Source: Candidatus Gastranaerophilales bacterium
Lineage (GTDB): Bacteria > Cyanobacteriota > Vampirovibrionia > Gastranaerophilales > Gastranaerophilaceae
Reading direction: 5' to 3'
NCBI GenBank assembly: GCA_944322665.1
Contig: CALUPM010000015.1
Coordinates: 1 to 34,450 of the forward strand
DNA length: 34,450 bases
A program made the position numbers and the translations under genes. Position 1 is the first letter of the stretch, and the number at the start of each line of letters is the position of its first letter. A model generated the notes under the pieces. The model was not told where the DNA came from. It searched no databases and was given only the letters and a program-made list of their open reading frames with translations. Positions 14,909 to 23,151 of this stretch are shown piece after piece.

Positions 14909-15700
14909 CATAAAATATGTTATTTTAATATATTTTTCATTTAAATTTTATAGTATTTTGATTTGTAAATATTTTTTTATTATGTTCATTCTTTTCTTTT
15001 GTTGCAGTGCAAAAGAAAAAACAATTTTGTCCTGCGCGGACAGCGGCCGCTTTTGGTGGCAAAAGCGGCGGAAAACCAGCCACACGCTTCGTTCACTAAT
15101 AATTTGCAAAGGCTCGGCATAAAGGCGGGTAAACTCGCTACGCTCAAACAATACCCGCCTTTGATATTTACCTCGCCTGCAATTATTGCTCACTCCGCTA
15201 TCGTGGCAAAAATTTCTTTTGTTTATGTCAAAATCTTCCTTGACTATTTGGAATGAAGTAATTTAAAATATTCCAAATCCGACCTTTGCGGAATGAGCAA
15301 TCAATGTTCTGTTTCTCATTGTCAGAGCAAGCTTTGTTTGAGTGCAAAGCACGAGTCAGCTTGCTTTTTGAGAAACAGTTACAATTGATTAGCGAATGAA
15401 GCTCAGGTCGCGGTTTGCGTCGCTTTTCCGTAAAAGCGACCGCCGTCTGCGCAAGACCCGCCGGAGGCTTTATTTAAACTGCTAAGTTGTAAATAAGGGG
15501 CGGAGCAGTCAAGGCAGTGAACCTTACCGCGCAGACCCGCATAACGCGAGCAACCAAGCAAGTGCCCCCGTCCGCAGGACAAAATTGTTTTTTCTTTTGC
15601 ACTGCAACAAAAGAAAAGAATGAACATAATAAAAAAATATTTACAAATCAAAATACTATAAAATTTAAATGAAAAATATATTAAAATAACATATTTTATG
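14909..15700. mobile_element. 792-bp non-coding foldback element with 128-bp perfect terminal inverted repeats
   Basis: The left arm 14909-15036 is the exact reverse complement of the right arm 15573-15700, 128 of 128 bases, after which similarity stops. The outer arm parts are AT-rich, and each arm holds TTTTCTTTTG/CAAAAGAAAA. The 536-bp core is richer in G+C and full of further hairpins: 15046-15069, 15121-15162, 15246-15278, 15299-15390 and 15419-15440. No frame in it looks like a transposase or any protein. TTTTATT occurs at 15701-15707 and at 14901-14907, one base away from the left end, so a target duplication is possible but not secure in such AT-rich DNA. It fits a non-autonomous transposon or MITE-like repeat, probably moved by a transposase coded elsewhere. 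It separates the kinase gene from comF. Confidence 0.85.
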
Positions 15701-15719
15701 TTTTATTAAAAGTTTATTA

Positions 15720-15725
15720 TATAAT
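15720..15725 (+). promoter_or_regulatory. -10 box just before comF
   Basis: TATAAT ends 6 nt before the comF ATG at 15732, with no ribosome binding site between. A leaderless transcript is likely. A -35 at the usual distance would fall on the last bases of the foldback element (about 15697-15702) and is not consensus. Confidence 0.5.
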
Positions 15726-15731
15726 TTATTT

Positions 15732-16379
15732 ATGAAAGATTTTTTAATAGGGCTTTTAGACTGGATTTACAAGAAAAAATGCTACTTCTGCAAACGCTCG
15801 GATGAGTGCGTCAGAATGTGTTCAAAATGTTATGACACCCTTGAACATCTAACCCCGGTTCCTAACAGAGTCGTCCGCGGAAAAGCCGTCTACTGCGCCG
15901 GCGTCTATGACAAAAACCTTCAGAAACTTATCCGCGGGCTTAAATACCACAATCAAAAAGAACTCGCCCGCTATCTTGCAAAATTTATGTATGAATACTG
16001 GCTCAAAATCAACGGCAAAAACAACTTTCAGGTGGTTCCCGTTCCAATTTTCAAAACCCGCGAAAAGAAACGTAAATACAACCACATGAACCTCGTTGCA
16101 GAAGAATTCTGCAATCTTTCCGGCTGCACCCTTAACTGTGATTTGATTAAACGTGTAAAAGATACTAAACCACAATATAAACTTAAAAAACCGGAACGCG
16201 AATTAAACCTTAAAAATGCTTTTGAAGTAAACGAAAATAACCTTCTTCCTATGAAAATTCTGTTACTTGACGACATCTGCACAACCGGTTCAACTTTTGA
16301 AGAAATGATAAAAGAGTTTGAAAACTATAATATTTTTGATATAACATGTTTTGCCGCCACAACCCCGTTTGAGGAATAA
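15732..16379 (+). CDS. comF: ComF-family phosphoribosyltransferase-like protein
   Basis: A 215-residue protein of the ComF/GntX family, cytoplasmic and needed for natural transformation in several bacteria, probably acting on incoming single-stranded DNA with ComFA or PriA. The N-terminus has a zinc ribbon (C17, C20, C30, C33). The C-terminal phosphoribosyltransferase fold has VVPVPIFKTREKKRKYNH (about 101-118) and the PRPP-binding motif ILLLDDICTTGSTFEEM (about 174-190). Length is usual. The ATG at 15732 has no ribosome binding site and a TATAAT 6 nt before it. The next gene begins on the base after its stop, so the two form an operon. The foldback element ends 31 bp upstream and may have changed its control. 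Confidence 0.92.
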   Translation: MKDFLIGLLDWIYKKKCYFCKRSDECVRMCSKCYDTLEHLTPVPNRVVRGKAVYCAGVYDKNLQKLIRGLKYHNQKELARYLAKFMYEYWLKINGKNNFQVVPVPIFKTREKKRKYNHMNLVAEEFCNLSGCTLNCDLIKRVKDTKPQYKLKKPERELNLKNAFEVNENNLLPMKILLLDDICTTGSTFEEMIKEFENYNIFDITCFAATTPFEE

Positions 16380-16694
16380 ATGATACTCAGAGAATTTGCT
16401 TCTTATATTCAAAACCGAAAAGATGACATTCTATCAGGCAAATCAACAGCCCTGAAAATACTCTGCGACTGGATACGGCTTGTAATCCGCAAAAACCCGA
16501 AAAACCACGTCGATAAAATCGTTCAGACAGAAATTTTACTCGCTGAAAACAAATACGGTGAATTTTTTATAACAGCAAAATCCGAAAGCGGCAGAACTCT
16601 TGTGAATGCTCTCTATAACTTCGCTCTCAGTTATGAGCATTATATTATGCAAAAATGGCTAGATGACAAAAATCCAGAAGATTTTAAAAAGTAG
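16380..16694 (+). CDS. Hypothetical protein in operon with comF
   Basis: A 104-residue soluble, helical, basic protein of no known family. It starts MILREFASYIQNRKDDILSG and ends KWLDDKNPEDFKK. The ATG at 16380 directly follows the comF TAA, and no ribosome binding site of its own is needed if ribosomes re-initiate. The tight coupling suggests a role together with ComF, or at least equal expression. There are no cysteines beyond one and no nucleotide-binding motif. Confidence 0.75.
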   Translation: MILREFASYIQNRKDDILSGKSTALKILCDWIRLVIRKNPKNHVDKIVQTEILLAENKYGEFFITAKSESGRTLVNALYNFALSYEHYIMQKWLDDKNPEDFKK

Positions 16695-16719
16695 CACTCT
16701 GAATACCCTGCTGTCGGAT

Positions 16720-16780
16720 TTTATTTCTCCTTTAAAATCTAAAATATTTATAAATCAGAGATTTTAAACGGAGAAATAAA
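16720..16780 (+). promoter_or_regulatory. Long hairpin hiding the ribosome binding site of the radical SAM gene
   Basis: 16720-16740 pairs with 16759-16780 over 21 bp, interrupted only by the unpaired C at 16769. The loop is 18 nt and AT-rich. The 3' arm contains GGAG (16770-16773), the ribosome binding site for the ATG at 16783. No T run follows, so it is not a terminator. Folded, it would block translation, so it is likely a translational control element (thermosensor, protein or small-RNA target, or ligand-sensing leader). Confidence 0.7.
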
Positions 16781-16782
16781 TT

Positions 16783-17634
16783 ATGAACAATCTTTATCAA
16801 TCACAAATATGCCGGCTTAAAGCATTGAACAATTTATTCATAGAGCTAACCGCAAAAAACTGCAATCTGCGTTGCAAAAATTGCTATATAGATTTTCCGA
16901 TTTCTAAAAATGTTAAAGATTTTATTGACGAAAATGTTATTAAAGAAGCTCTTGAAGATACAAAAGAAGAAAATATTCAATGTATTTATCTTACCGGCGC
17001 AGAACCCATGACTCATCCGGATTTCAACAGTATCCTGCGGCTTTGCCTCAAACGCACGAATGTGTGCATCTGCACAAACGGAAGCTTTATCAACGAAAAA
17101 AAAGCACGCTTTTTAAAACGGGTTGAAGATGAAAGCAATTTTGAAATTATTTTTCAACTGAGCATTGATCATTACAATGAAATTAAAAATGATGATATAA
17201 GGGGAAGAGGAACGTACCGCCAAACGCTTCTTGCGATAAAAAGCCTTATTAAATATGACTTTAATCCAATCTTATGCGTAACGGATTTCTACGGGGAAGG
17301 CAAGGAAAAACTTCTTGCCGGATTTAAAGAAGTCTGCAGCAAAATTGGATTTGGCGCAGAAAAATCAAACTTTAAGATTAACACGCCGTATAAAAAAGAT
17401 CTGAATGAAGAAGTTTTATCAGAACACAGACAGAGTCTTGACTGTGAATACGGCAGAATATTAACCGCAAAAGGCGTTTATACATGCCCGTTTCTTGCGA
17501 ACGATCACCGCGGACGCTCCGGCAGCAATTTTAAAGATTACTCGAATAAAAGCATACTCGAAACCGGTTTCTGCGCCGCGTGCATTAAAAACAAAACTCA
17601 GATGTTCACAATCAATTTTGGCAATTTCTGCTGA
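16783..17634 (+). CDS. Radical SAM enzyme
   Basis: A 283-residue radical S-adenosylmethionine protein. The cluster motif is C27, C31, C34 in CNLRCKNC (spacing CX3CX2C). YLTGAEPMTHPDF (about 69-81) stands for the GGE motif, with A for the second G. NGSFINEKKA and FQLSIDHYN mark strands of the partial TIM barrel. The C-terminal third has more cysteines, in SLDCEYG, VYTCPF, GFCAACIK and the final GNFC, which could bind an auxiliary iron-sulfur cluster as in SPASM/twitch enzymes. The substrate is unknown; peptide or cofactor maturation are possibilities, but no precursor peptide is evident nearby. Its start lies within a strong hairpin. Its stop TGA (17632-17634) directly abuts the stop of the convergent PilO-like gene. 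Confidence 0.88.
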   Translation: MNNLYQSQICRLKALNNLFIELTAKNCNLRCKNCYIDFPISKNVKDFIDENVIKEALEDTKEENIQCIYLTGAEPMTHPDFNSILRLCLKRTNVCICTNGSFINEKKARFLKRVEDESNFEIIFQLSIDHYNEIKNDDIRGRGTYRQTLLAIKSLIKYDFNPILCVTDFYGEGKEKLLAGFKEVCSKIGFGAEKSNFKINTPYKKDLNEEVLSEHRQSLDCEYGRILTAKGVYTCPFLANDHRGRSGSNFKDYSNKSILETGFCAACIKNKTQMFTINFGNFC

Positions 17635-18219
17635 TTATTTTTTTGCATAAAGTTTCATAGCAAACTTAATCATCAAAATCGACTTATTTTTTTCATAAGG
17701 CTCGACTTCTACCTTGCAAATATCAAGGAAATGCTTATGCTGATATAATGCTCTTAAGAAATTCTCGAAATTTTTATAATTAGAAATCAGTTCCATATCA
17801 AGAAGTGCAACATTGTACTTGCCCGGAACACCCTGAACAAATTTATCATCTGCAGGATCGTAAGTATAATTAATAGACAACATTTTTATTGTATTTGTCT
17901 GAATAATTTCAAGTATTTCAGCAAACTCACCGGCAATAATACCTTCTGCGTCAAGCCCCGGTTCATCAGAAACAAAAAAGTCTTTTTCAATACCGGACAT
18001 ATCGTCCTGTTTTTTAGCTGCAGCCTTCAGCTCGTCACGTTCTTTCTGTTTTTCTGCAAGAACAATAGTCTGCGCAGCATACTGCTCATTCATATCCTTA
18101 ATACTCTGAACAATCGGAACAAGATTCGTTACAATATATATAATCACAAGAAGGGCTACAACCAATATTGCAACCGAATACTTCAATTTTATTAAAATTT
18201 CTTTTATTTCTTCTGGCAT
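17635..18219 (-). CDS. pilO: PilO-like type IV pilus assembly protein
   Basis: A 194-residue protein with a short cytoplasmic start, one membrane helix (about 13-35) and a periplasmic coiled coil (about 38-70, NEQYAAQTIVLAEKQKERDELKAA split by few polar residues). A small ferredoxin-like domain follows to the end (LDMELISNYKNFENFLRALYQ). This layout is that of PilO, which with PilN and PilP aligns the inner-membrane part of the pilus machine. It follows the PilM-PilN fusion by 21 bp, as pilN-pilO do elsewhere. The call rests on topology and position more than on strict motifs. No ATPase, PilP or secretin gene follows in the window. Confidence 0.75.
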   Translation of the reverse strand: MPEEIKEILIKLKYSVAILVVALLVIIYIVTNLVPIVQSIKDMNEQYAAQTIVLAEKQKERDELKAAAKKQDDMSGIEKDFFVSDEPGLDAEGIIAGEFAEILEIIQTNTIKMLSINYTYDPADDKFVQGVPGKYNVALLDMELISNYKNFENFLRALYQHKHFLDICKVEVEPYEKNKSILMIKFAMKLYAKK

Positions 18220-18240
18220 AATTTATAAAAATTCTCCGTA

Positions 18241-19941
18241 TTAATTTATTGGTGTGTCGCTAAGCAATTTTTTTTCAGGCGGCAGATTTACAGCTTTGCC
18301 TGTAGTTTTACCTGACTTAGCCGTATTTTTTCCGCCTTTTGAATTATCTTCCGTTGCAGCCGGCGGCGGAGCAGACATATTAGAAATTTCAAAATCGTAA
18401 GTTACCGGAAGATTTGACATGAACTCATCAACATCATCTGACACCATTTCAAGCTTCTGGAGTTTCAAATCACTTGAAACAAGATACTCTTTCAAATTTT
18501 TATAGAAAGTATATACATCTTCAACAGTGCTGGCACCGCCTTTAATAGAGATTTTACCGCTGCCTTCTGTCATAAAATAAGAAAGCCACAGCTGTGACGG
18601 AACAGATTCACCTATCGCAGAATATGCCATAAGCTTGACACGGTTGTCCTGAAGAGTTTTATTGATTTCATTTTTTACACTGAATTTGCCTGACATCTGC
18701 TGGGCTTCTTTCAACTCTTTAATTTCTTTTTCGATTTGCTGAATACTTGCATTCAACTCATCAAGTTCTGCCTGTTTACTTGCCTGAAGCTTAGGTAATA
18801 GCAAAAAAGCAATTCCGAAAGGAACAAGAAAAAGAACCGATATAATAACAGACAGAACCATAGCCATTGTTGGCGTTGTCTGGAACCCGTTTTCGCCTAT
18901 CGGCAAAGTTATAATTTCTTCAGCTTTAGCAATTTCTCCGCTTGTGGCAGAAAGGAAATTGCACTTTACCGGATAGTCAAAAGACTTTGTAACAGCAATA
19001 CCGATAGCCTGAAGTGAAATTTTCAATATATTATCCGGAAGAACATCCAAACTTACCGGCAAAAATTCTTTACGTTTAAATTTATTATTTTCTATATATT
19101 CAATAGTGCCGTCAACATTAAGCGATTTTGCCAGAACTTCTGCGCTGACAGAGTTGGTATCCGAAAGCACGAGAAGATAATTTGCAGGATAACTCATCAG
19201 CGTGATTTGTGCGGACGAACTTATCACATTATATATTTCATCACCCTCATAAGATTTAATCGCAATCGGCTCTTCGTAATAATCAACAACATTTTTGCCA
19301 ACCATAGATATAAGAGTATAACCGTTAGAGTTTACGGTAAGCAAATTCCAGGTTACACCATCTCTCATTTCTTCAGATGCAAGACCGGTATAATCAAGAG
19401 CACGAAGAGTTGAAATCGCTGACATTTCAAGCCCTACTAAATTTGCACCGACTTCTGCCAGTGCTGCCGATATACCTTCCACAACCAGCTGTTGAACTGC
19501 TGAATAAAAAAGTTTTCTGGTTTCGCCGCTTGTCGAATTTGAATCCCACCATTGAACTATCGGGTCATGCCTTTTAAAAACATAAGACTGTTCAACTTCT
19601 GAAGTAACAGCTCCGGTAATTGCTTCGTCCCCGAGCATCAATGACATTTCAATAGAGCCGAATAATACTGTCGGAATATTAAGTGTAACATTGCATTTAG
19701 GATTAATCTTTAGTTCTTCAAACATTTCAGAAATACCTTTTTTAAATTCATCCATGTTTGAAATTTCTCTAAGTGATTCATTGTATGCAAGAGGTCTTAC
19801 CGCATAATTTTTAATTGTATGATTTGCATCATCAATCTGAATCATTTCAAGACCGACACCCGGAGTAACAGAAAGATAAACATCCGGACGGTTTCCGGCT
19901 GTAAGTTTGTCTATAAAATCATTAATAAAATTTGAGCTCAT
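18241..19941 (-). CDS. PilM-PilN fusion-like protein
   Basis: A 566-residue protein with two halves. Residues 1 to about 345 look like a diverged PilM (actin-like, cytoplasmic), with SVTPGVGLEMIQID, FYSAVQQLVVEGISAALAEV and GLEMSAISTLRAL in family order. Residues 359-382 are a membrane helix, 386-415 a coiled coil, and about 420-515 a PilN-like periplasmic domain (NKTLQDNRVKLMAYSAIGES, WLSYFMTEGSGKISIKG). The tail (about 520-566) is Pro/Lys-rich and disordered. In most bacteria PilM and PilN are separate and PilN's N-terminal peptide docks on PilM; here they are one chain. It is followed by the PilO-like gene. The ATG at 19941 has AGGAAG about 13 nt upstream, and a promoter lies at 19982-20011. 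Confidence 0.75.
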   Translation of the reverse strand: MSSNFINDFIDKLTAGNRPDVYLSVTPGVGLEMIQIDDANHTIKNYAVRPLAYNESLREISNMDEFKKGISEMFEELKINPKCNVTLNIPTVLFGSIEMSLMLGDEAITGAVTSEVEQSYVFKRHDPIVQWWDSNSTSGETRKLFYSAVQQLVVEGISAALAEVGANLVGLEMSAISTLRALDYTGLASEEMRDGVTWNLLTVNSNGYTLISMVGKNVVDYYEEPIAIKSYEGDEIYNVISSSAQITLMSYPANYLLVLSDTNSVSAEVLAKSLNVDGTIEYIENNKFKRKEFLPVSLDVLPDNILKISLQAIGIAVTKSFDYPVKCNFLSATSGEIAKAEEIITLPIGENGFQTTPTMAMVLSVIISVLFLVPFGIAFLLLPKLQASKQAELDELNASIQQIEKEIKELKEAQQMSGKFSVKNEINKTLQDNRVKLMAYSAIGESVPSQLWLSYFMTEGSGKISIKGGASTVEDVYTFYKNLKEYLVSSDLKLQKLEMVSDDVDEFMSNLPVTYDFEISNMSAPPPAATEDNSKGGKNTAKSGKTTGKAVNLPPEKKLLSDTPIN

Positions 19942-19981
19942 TTTTAGTATATTTCTTCCTATGTACTTAATTCTTATTTTT

Positions 19982-20011
19982 ATTATACAATATATTTTAT
20001 AGAGGTTGCAA
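19982..20011 (-). promoter_or_regulatory. Promoter of the PilMN-PilO operon
   Basis: On the minus strand: -35 TTGCAA (20006-20011), 18-bp spacer, -10 TATAAT (19982-19987). TTGCAA is self-complementary and could also serve as a -35 for the divergent nadA gene, although the nearest plus-strand -10 (TATATG at 20031) is 19 bp away. Confidence 0.65.
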
Positions 20012-20052
20012 ATTTAACATAAATTTACACTATATGGAGGACGAGCTCTCAA

Positions 20053-20970
20053 ATGGACTATATAACCGGAATACAAACCCTTAAGAAAGAAAAAAATGCG
20101 GTAGTGCTTGCGCACTGCTACCAGAATGTTGAAATTGACAATATAGCAGATTTTGTCGGAGATTCTCTTTACTTAAGCCGTATGGCCGCAAAAACCGATG
20201 CTGATATTATTATATTTGCAGGGGTTTATTTCATGGCGCAGACCGCAAAAATTTTATGTCCCGATAAAAAAGTTCTCCTCCCGGATTTGAAAGCAGGATG
20301 CGAAATGGCGGATATGATTAATTTGCAGCAATTGAGAAATTTCAAAAGCAAACATCCTGATATTCCGGCTGTATGCTATATAAATTCCACAGCCGAAGTT
20401 AAATCCGAATGCGATATCTGCTGTACAAGCTCTAATGCAGTTCAGATTGTGGAAAGCTTAAACGTTCCGGAAGTATTATTCTTGCCTGACAAAAATTTAG
20501 GCAAATGGGTTGAAAAACAACTTGGAAATGTAAAAGTTATCACTTATGACGGCTGCTGCCCCATTCACCATAACATTACAACTGATGAAGTTTTAAAAGC
20601 AAAAAAACAAAATCCTGAAACAAAACTTCTTGCTCATCCCGAATGTAAAGAAGAAGTTTCTGCCCTCGCCGATTATGTCGGAAGCACGACCGGAATTATG
20701 AACTTTGTCAAAAACAGTTCCGGTGAAAAATTCATAATCGCTACGGAAAAAGGCGTCCTCGACCGTCTTAAACGAGATTATCCGCAAAAAGAATTCTTCA
20801 GCATAAAAGAAAACCTCATCTGCCCGAGCATGAAACTAAACACTCTTGAAGACATTTACAACTCTCTTAACAATGAAACCTTTGAGATTAAAGTTGACTC
20901 TGATATTTCCAAAAAAGCACTCAAATGTATCAACAGAATGCTTGAAGTTTCAACGGCAGGTGTAAAATGA
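20053..20970 (+). CDS. nadA: Quinolinate synthase
   Basis: A 305-residue NadA, which condenses iminoaspartate with dihydroxyacetone phosphate to quinolinate in de novo NAD synthesis. It holds a 4Fe-4S cluster. The three ligands are probably C83 (KAGCEMAD), C168 or C169 (YDGCCPIHH) and C257 (NLICPSM), spaced as in known NadA proteins. HCYQN (21-25), GDSLYLSR and YINSTAEVK are further family marks. Length is that of the short form. The ATG at 20053 follows GGAGG at a 12-nt spacing. It overlaps the next gene by 4 bases (ATGA), so the two are co-translated. nadB and nadC are not in the window. Confidence 0.95.
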   Translation: MDYITGIQTLKKEKNAVVLAHCYQNVEIDNIADFVGDSLYLSRMAAKTDADIIIFAGVYFMAQTAKILCPDKKVLLPDLKAGCEMADMINLQQLRNFKSKHPDIPAVCYINSTAEVKSECDICCTSSNAVQIVESLNVPEVLFLPDKNLGKWVEKQLGNVKVITYDGCCPIHHNITTDEVLKAKKQNPETKLLAHPECKEEVSALADYVGSTTGIMNFVKNSSGEKFIIATEKGVLDRLKRDYPQKEFFSIKENLICPSMKLNTLEDIYNSLNNETFEIKVDSDISKKALKCINRMLEVSTAGVK

Positions 20971-21704
20971 CTGATGATATAATTTTCGGCAAAAATGCAA
21001 TAACAGAAGCACTCCTCAGCGGAAATAGAGAAATTAATAAAATTTTGATTTCCAAAAATATTCACACCGATGCAAAAATCGAAAAAATTAAAGAACTTGC
21101 ACGCCAAAAAGGGATTGTGTTCCAGTTTGTCGCAAAAGAAAAGTTCCAGCCGTATGCGGAGTTCAATCATCAGGGTGTTATTGCTCAAATTTCTCCGCTC
21201 AAATACACGGACTTAGACGAATTTTTAGAAAAAAAACACGAAAACTCTTCTCTTGTAATCCTCGACGGAATTGAAGATCCGCACAACTTCGGCGCAATAA
21301 TCCGCTCCTGTGTCTGCGCAGGCGTTGACGGGATTGTAATCCCTTCCAGACGCAACGTTCAGGTGAATTCAGTCGTCGAAAAAACCAGCGCCGGCGCCAT
21401 TAACCACATCCCGATTATCAAAGTAAACAGCCTTTCTAATGCAATACAGCAGTTAAAAGATTCAGACTGGTGGATAATTGCAACTGATGCTTCAGCAGAC
21501 GATAATTATTATGATATAAAATACAATGATATGAATTTTGCACTAATCATGGGAGCAGAACACGCGGGAGTGTCAAAGACGCTTTTGAAAATGTCAGATT
21601 TCAAAGTTAAAATCCCGATGATGAACAATTTCAACTCACTAAATGTCTCAAACGCTGCTTGCGTAATCATTTTTGAAAGCCTCAGGCAGCGCCTAAAAAA
21701 ATAA
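20967..21704 (+). CDS. rlmB: TrmH/SpoU-family RNA 2'-O-methyltransferase (RlmB-like)
   Basis: A 245-residue SPOUT methyltransferase. The N-terminal substrate-binding domain (about 1-75) starts IIFGKNAITEALLSG, as in RlmB. The knotted catalytic domain has motif 1 DGIEDPHNFGAIIRS (about 95-109), motif 2 IMGAEHAGVSK (about 190-200) and motif 3 with IPMMNNFNSLNVSNAA (about 213-228). RlmB methylates G2251 of 23S rRNA using S-adenosylmethionine; close relatives methylate other rRNA or tRNA sites, so the exact target is inferred. It overlaps nadA by 4 bases and is likely translationally coupled to it. The gene ends 82 bp before the sigma factor. Confidence 0.87.
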   Translation: MTDDIIFGKNAITEALLSGNREINKILISKNIHTDAKIEKIKELARQKGIVFQFVAKEKFQPYAEFNHQGVIAQISPLKYTDLDEFLEKKHENSSLVILDGIEDPHNFGAIIRSCVCAGVDGIVIPSRRNVQVNSVVEKTSAGAINHIPIIKVNSLSNAIQQLKDSDWWIIATDASADDNYYDIKYNDMNFALIMGAEHAGVSKTLLKMSDFKVKIPMMNNFNSLNVSNAACVIIFESLRQRLKK

Positions 21705-21786
21705 CAAATTTTAAGCAACGTTAAAAAATAGTTTTATAAGAAAAATCATATTATAATAATTTTGAAGATGGAGAGTTTTACAATTT

Positions 21787-22788
21787 ATGAAAAAAACAAT
21801 CGAAAAACTTGGACTGTTATCAGATGAAATCTCGGATGAAGACGTAAATTTTCACGAACTTGAACCGATGGACGAAGAAGATGAACTTATTAATTCGGTA
21901 GAAGATCCTAAAGTTCAGGAAAGTTTGGCTTCCGTAAACTCCGATGACAGTGTCAAAATTTATTTGCAGCAAATTGGTAAAATTCCGCTTCTTTCTGCAG
22001 AGCAGGAACTTGATCTTGCTAAAAAAATCTACGAAACTCAGGATGAGTTTTCTAAAAACCTTCTTGTTAATGCAAACCTCAGGCTTGTCGTCAGCATCGC
22101 AAAAAAATATATCGGACGCGGACTTTCTTTTCTTGACCTTATTCAGGAGGGCAACCTCGGGTTAATGAAAGCTGCCGGAAGGTTTGACTACACAAAAGGC
22201 TACAAATTTTCAACTTATGCAACATGGTGGATTCAGCAGTCAATAACCCGTGCCATTGCCGATAAAGCCCGTATCATAAGGCTTCCTATCCACATGATAG
22301 AGTCGCTCGGCAAAATCCGCCGCGCCACAATTGACCTTACGACAGAACTAGGACACACGCCCACAAAACAGGAAATCGCTTACAGGCTTGGAATTTCCGT
22401 AAACAAGCTTACATCAATCATTAAATCCGCCCAGAGTACTATCAGCATGGAAACGCCTGCCAACAGTTCCGAAGACAGCTCTAAAATCGCTGACTTCATT
22501 GTTGACGATTCAACAATTACGCCTGACAGCCGCGTTTCTCAGGAAAATCTTTTTGAAGATATCAGAAGAATGCTTAATCAGTTAAGTCCGAAAGAACGCG
22601 ACGTTTTAATCCTTCGCTACGGGCTTGACAACAGCGGAACAAAGAAAACTCTTGACGAAATCGGTTCGCAATACGGGGTTTCGCGCGAACGTATCCGCCA
22701 GATTGAAAACCGTGCTATCGCAAAACTTAAGAAACTTTGCAAAAACAAACACCTCACAGTCGGGCTTAAAAACTACTTCGGCGAGTAG
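21787..22788 (+). CDS. rpoD: Primary RNA polymerase sigma factor (sigma-70 group 1)
   Basis: A 333-residue housekeeping-type sigma factor (also called sigA). The N-terminal 55 residues are short and acidic, so region 1.1 is reduced. Region 1.2 is [20 protein letters not shown]. Region 2 has [20 protein letters not shown] and the -10 recognition helix with [19 protein letters not shown]. Region 3 has [15 protein letters not shown], and region 4 has [16 protein letters not shown] and [20 protein letters not shown] for the -35. All regions of a group 1 or 2 factor are intact. The TTGACA/TATAAT promoters throughout the window fit this protein. GGAG lies 13 nt upstream of the ATG; a TATAAT at 21752-21757 may be the -10 of its own promoter. 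Confidence 0.93.
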   Translation: MKKTIEKLGLLSDEISDEDVNFHELEPMDEEDELINSVEDPKVQESLASVNSDDSVKIYLQQIGKIPLLSAEQELDLAKKIYETQDEFSKNLLVNANLRLVVSIAKKYIGRGLSFLDLIQEGNLGLMKAAGRFDYTKGYKFSTYATWWIQQSITRAIADKARIIRLPIHMIESLGKIRRATIDLTTELGHTPTKQEIAYRLGISVNKLTSIIKSAQSTISMETPANSSEDSSKIADFIVDDSTITPDSRVSQENLFEDIRRMLNQLSPKERDVLILRYGLDNSGTKKTLDEIGSQYGVSRERIRQIENRAIAKLKKLCKNKHLTVGLKNYFGE

Positions 22789-22860
22789 CACACAAAGTGT
22801 GCTCTTAACTTGGATAGATATATTTGTTTTTCTTGCATAAATGCTCTTACCTTATCAAAA

Positions 22861-22927
22861 TATAATATTACTTGTCTATATTATTATACTATAATATGTG
22901 ATAAAAAAAAAGCAAGTAGATTATAAT
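22861..22927. promoter_or_regulatory. Promoter and flanking inverted repeat of the second XRE gene
   Basis: TACTTG (22869-22874) and its complement CAAGTA (22913-22918) are each accompanied by TATAAT on the outer side, forming an imperfect inverted repeat about 44 bp apart. Inside lies TATACTATAAT (about 22885-22895). The right-hand TATAAT (22922-22927) ends 6 nt before the ATG at 22934 and pairs with GTGATA (22898-22903) at 18 bp. The layout suggests an operator for self-repression. Confidence 0.45.
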
Positions 22928-22933
22928 AAATCA

Positions 22934-23146
22934 ATGAATGAAAAAGAATTACGAAAGAAAATTGCAGAAAATCTACGCCAAATGAGAGCTAAATACAAAA
23001 TTTCACAAGAAAAACTTGCTGAAAAATCAGGTGTTAGTCAGCAGCATATTTATAAAATTGAAAATGAAAAGGTTAAACCCAGCGTGGAAAAACTCTTAAT
23101 GATTGCAAATGCTCTCGGCGTAACTGTAAATGATTTAATTTATTAA
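22934..23146 (+). CDS. Small XRE-family HTH regulator
   Basis: A 70-residue protein that is one Cro/C1-type domain: RQMRAKYKISQEKLAEKSGV as helices 1-2, SQQHIYKIENEKVKPS as the recognition helix, and LMIANALGVTVNDLIY at the end. It is similar in layout to the regulator at 1313 but not a copy. The ATG at 22934 is preferred to a GTG 12 codons upstream, because the longer form would begin inside an A-rich stretch of the promoter and adds only charged residues. There is no ribosome binding site, and a TATAAT ends 6 nt upstream, so it may be translated from a leaderless mRNA. No obvious target is next to it; the sigma factor gene precedes it by 145 bp. A strong terminator follows. Confidence 0.82.
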   Translation: MNEKELRKKIAENLRQMRAKYKISQEKLAEKSGVSQQHIYKIENEKVKPSVEKLLMIANALGVTVNDLIY

Positions 23147-23151
23147 AACTT

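Noticed and set aside
14948-15651. Several frames of 81-85 codons inside the foldback element
   Set aside because: They run across hairpins and arm ends, have no ribosome binding sites, and resemble no protein; some exist only because the arms are complementary.
14901-15707. Target site duplication TTTTATT for the foldback element
   Set aside because: It is one base off the left end and the flanks are very AT-rich, so chance is likely; kept only as a hint.
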